From Propionibacterium sp. (GTDB lineage: Bacteria; Actinomycetota; Actinomycetes; Propionibacteriales; Propionibacteriaceae), in NCBI GenBank assembly GCA_012719335.1, contig JAAYAO010000193.1:1-6568 (forward strand): 6,568 bases of DNA, given 5' to 3'. A program made the position numbers and the translations under genes. Of the stretch, positions 5,422-6,568 are shown in pieces. Under the pieces are notes generated by a model. It saw only the letters and a list, made by a program, of their open reading frames with translations. It did no database searches and had not been told where the DNA came from. How positions within the stretch are numbered: the first letter of the stretch is position 1; each line of letters opens with the position of its first letter.

Positions 5422-5442
5422 ATGCATCGAGGAGACCGCTGA
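5422..5442 (+). CDS. Possible leaderless 6-codon leader ORF (MHRGDR)
   Basis: ATG at 5422 opens a 6-residue ORF ending with TGA at 5440-5442. The last base of that stop is the first base of the next gene's ATG (TGATG). The promoter spacing predicts that the transcript begins at this ATG, so a 70S ribosome could start on it without a leader and then re-initiate on the main gene. Short leaderless upstream ORFs are well documented in mycobacteria. The ORF has no cysteine run or repeated codon pointing to attenuation. It could be a chance ORF in a short leader. Confidence 0.3.
   Translation: MHRGDR
5429..5434 (+). promoter_or_regulatory. Ribosome binding site GAGGAG
   Basis: GAGGAG ends 7 nt before the ATG at 5442, a strong Shine-Dalgarno match at ideal spacing. 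It fixes the start of the last gene and also lies inside the 6-codon leader ORF. Confidence 0.75.
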
Positions 5443-6568
5443 TGGAAGCAGTGCTGGTCCTCGTGGTGATCGCGGTGGCGTTGTTGGTCATCGCCCCGCT
5501 CGCCTTCCTCGGCGTCCGGGCCGGGCTGCGTCGCCGGTACATCGCCTCGCTGACCGCCCGCGGCTGGACCTTCGTCGACGACCCGTCGATGTGGGAGGTG
5601 GCGATGCTGCACTGCCCACCCTTCGGCCGGCAGTTCGACCGGGCCGCCGACGAGTTGACCCGCGGTCGCTCCGAGGACGGCTACTGGTTCCAGGCCTTCG
5701 ACTACCACACCACCGAGTTCGACAACCGGGTGCTGACCGTCCGGCTGGCGCGGGCCCTGCCCGAGTTGTACGTGTTGGCGGGCGCGCGGCCCCGTCCCGG
5801 GGTGCGGGCACCGGCGGTGTCGGGATTCGCTCCCCTGTTGGTCAACTCCCCCGATCAGCGGTACGCCCGGGCGGTACTCACCCCGGCGGTGCTCGGGGCG
5901 ATCCGCGCCTACGGCAGGCTGCACCCGCTCGACCTGAGCATCGACGGCAACCACCTGGTCGCGGTCGGCGCGACCACCGATGCCGACATCCTGGCCCGCT
6001 CGGCCGAGGCGCTCACCGCGGTGGCCCGGGCGATCGACTCCCGGGTGTTCAGCGAGTGGGGTGCACCCGACCCCGATCGCGGCGTGACCTTTCACGGCCG
6101 TCCGGACTGGACCTACATCGGGGTGCACGACGCCCTGTTGCAGACGGTGCCGGTCACCGGCGGCGGGCAGCGGCACCGCACCGAGGAGACGGTGACCAGT
6201 ACCAACAACGGCCTGCCGTTCATGGCCTTCCGGCATCACTGGGAAACCACCCACACCACGACCAGCACCAACAGCCAGGGCCAGGTCCAAACCCACACCC
6301 ACACCCAGTATCACGTCGAACACCTGATGGAGTTCGCGCTGCCCTTCCGCAGCCCGCCGCTGGCGGTGTCCTACGACCACAACCGGTTCATCGCCGGCTG
6401 GACCAGGGGGTTGCGCGAGATCGACTTCGAGAGCGCCGATTTCAACCGACTGTTCGACATCCGATGTGTCTCCACCAAGTTCGCCTACGACGTCATGCAC
6501 CCCCGGCAGTTGGAGTATCTGGCCCGCACCCAACCCCCGCCCTTCGTCTGGGGGGACAGCCGGGCGCT
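5442..6568 (+). CDS. Unrecognised membrane-anchored protein with apparent internal duplication (3' end missing)
   Basis: The frame is open from ATG 5442 to the right edge: 375 codons plus two bases, so the protein is truncated by the window. Residues 3-27 form one hydrophobic helix followed by RAGLRRR, suggesting an N-terminal anchor with the rest in the cytoplasm. The body looks like two related halves. GWTFVDD (41-47), FQAFDYH (83-89) and FAPLLVNSPDQRYARAVLTP (129-148) in the first half match DWTYIGVHD (222-230), FMAFRHHW (260-267) and FNRLFDIRCVSTKFAYDVMHP (from 334) in the second. The second half carries a Thr/His/Gln-rich stretch (about 264-294) with a run of alternating His and Thr. Some features recall DUF3137-like bacterial proteins, but I do not recognise the family and assign no function. 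GAGGAG lies 7 nt before the ATG. High-GC codon use supports a real gene. Confidence 0.85.
   Translation, partial: MEAVLVLVVIAVALLVIAPLAFLGVRAGLRRRYIASLTARGWTFVDDPSMWEVAMLHCPPFGRQFDRAADELTRGRSEDGYWFQAFDYHTTEFDNRVLTVRLARALPELYVLAGARPRPGVRAPAVSGFAPLLVNSPDQRYARAVLTPAVLGAIRAYGRLHPLDLSIDGNHLVAVGATTDADILARSAEALTAVARAIDSRVFSEWGAPDPDRGVTFHGRPDWTYIGVHDALLQTVPVTGGGQRHRTEETVTSTNNGLPFMAFRHHWETTHTTTSTNSQGQVQTHTHTQYHVEHLMEFALPFRSPPLAVSYDHNRFIAGWTRGLREIDFESADFNRLFDIRCVSTKFAYDVMHPRQLEYLARTQPPPFVWGDSRA

Noticed and set aside
5409..6533. 374-codon minus-strand ORF opposite the last gene
   Set aside because: Its composition (Gly/Val/His/Arg/Gln) is that of an antisense shadow. The plus-strand frame has a ribosome site, a membrane helix and ordered domain structure, and is open to the window edge.

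Overview
The window looks like chromosomal DNA from a high-GC Gram-positive bacterium (Actinomycetota). The evidence is the strong G/C bias at third codon positions, long antisense shadow ORFs, GTG starts, TANNNT -10 boxes placed 6-7 nt before start codons (leaderless transcription), and gene families and order typical of actinobacteria. A Propionibacteriaceae-like source would fit, but that is only an impression; I ran no composition or database analysis.

Layout. Positions 1-120 hold the end of a perfect 34-bp tandem repeat (three full copies and an 18-bp partial copy) that continues off the left edge. Positions 121-260 are non-coding, visibly less GC-rich than the rest, and contain a long inverted repeat (178-195/239-256). 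Then come metF (minus, 291-1175) and a GTG-started polyprenyl diphosphate synthase (plus, 1290-2405), which diverge from a shared 114-bp promoter region. A ThiE-fold protein (minus, 2445-3149) converges on the synthase. A transmembrane Ser/Thr protein kinase with four extracellular PASTA domains (plus, 3301-5373) diverges from the ThiE-like gene. A GC-rich hairpin follows the kinase. The last gene (plus, from 5442, open at the right edge) encodes an unrecognised protein with an N-terminal membrane anchor and what appears to be an internally duplicated domain.

How the parts relate. MetF (one-carbon/methionine metabolism), the isoprenyl diphosphate synthase (quinone, carotenoid or carrier-lipid precursors) and the PASTA kinase (cell-envelope sensing) are not one pathway. 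The order metF - prenyl synthase - minus-strand gene - transmembrane kinase does recall the Rv2172c-Rv2176 (idsA2...pknL) region of Mycobacterium tuberculosis. A ThiE-fold protein that has lost several active-site residues sits where the PknL substrate Rv2175c lies in that species.

The most interesting signals are: (1) near-identical leaderless promoter/start modules on metF and the ThiE-like gene (14 of 16 nt), with related modules on two other transcription units; (2) a 19-bp dyad next to the -10 box of the ThiE-like gene; (3) a predicted leaderless 6-codon leader ORF whose stop overlaps the start of the last gene; (4) the degenerate ThiE-like active site; (5) the 34-bp tandem array, in which a CAACC pentamer recurs every 17 bp; and (6) the apparent domain duplication in the unrecognised membrane protein. 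I see no convincing complete new defence or mobile system in the window.
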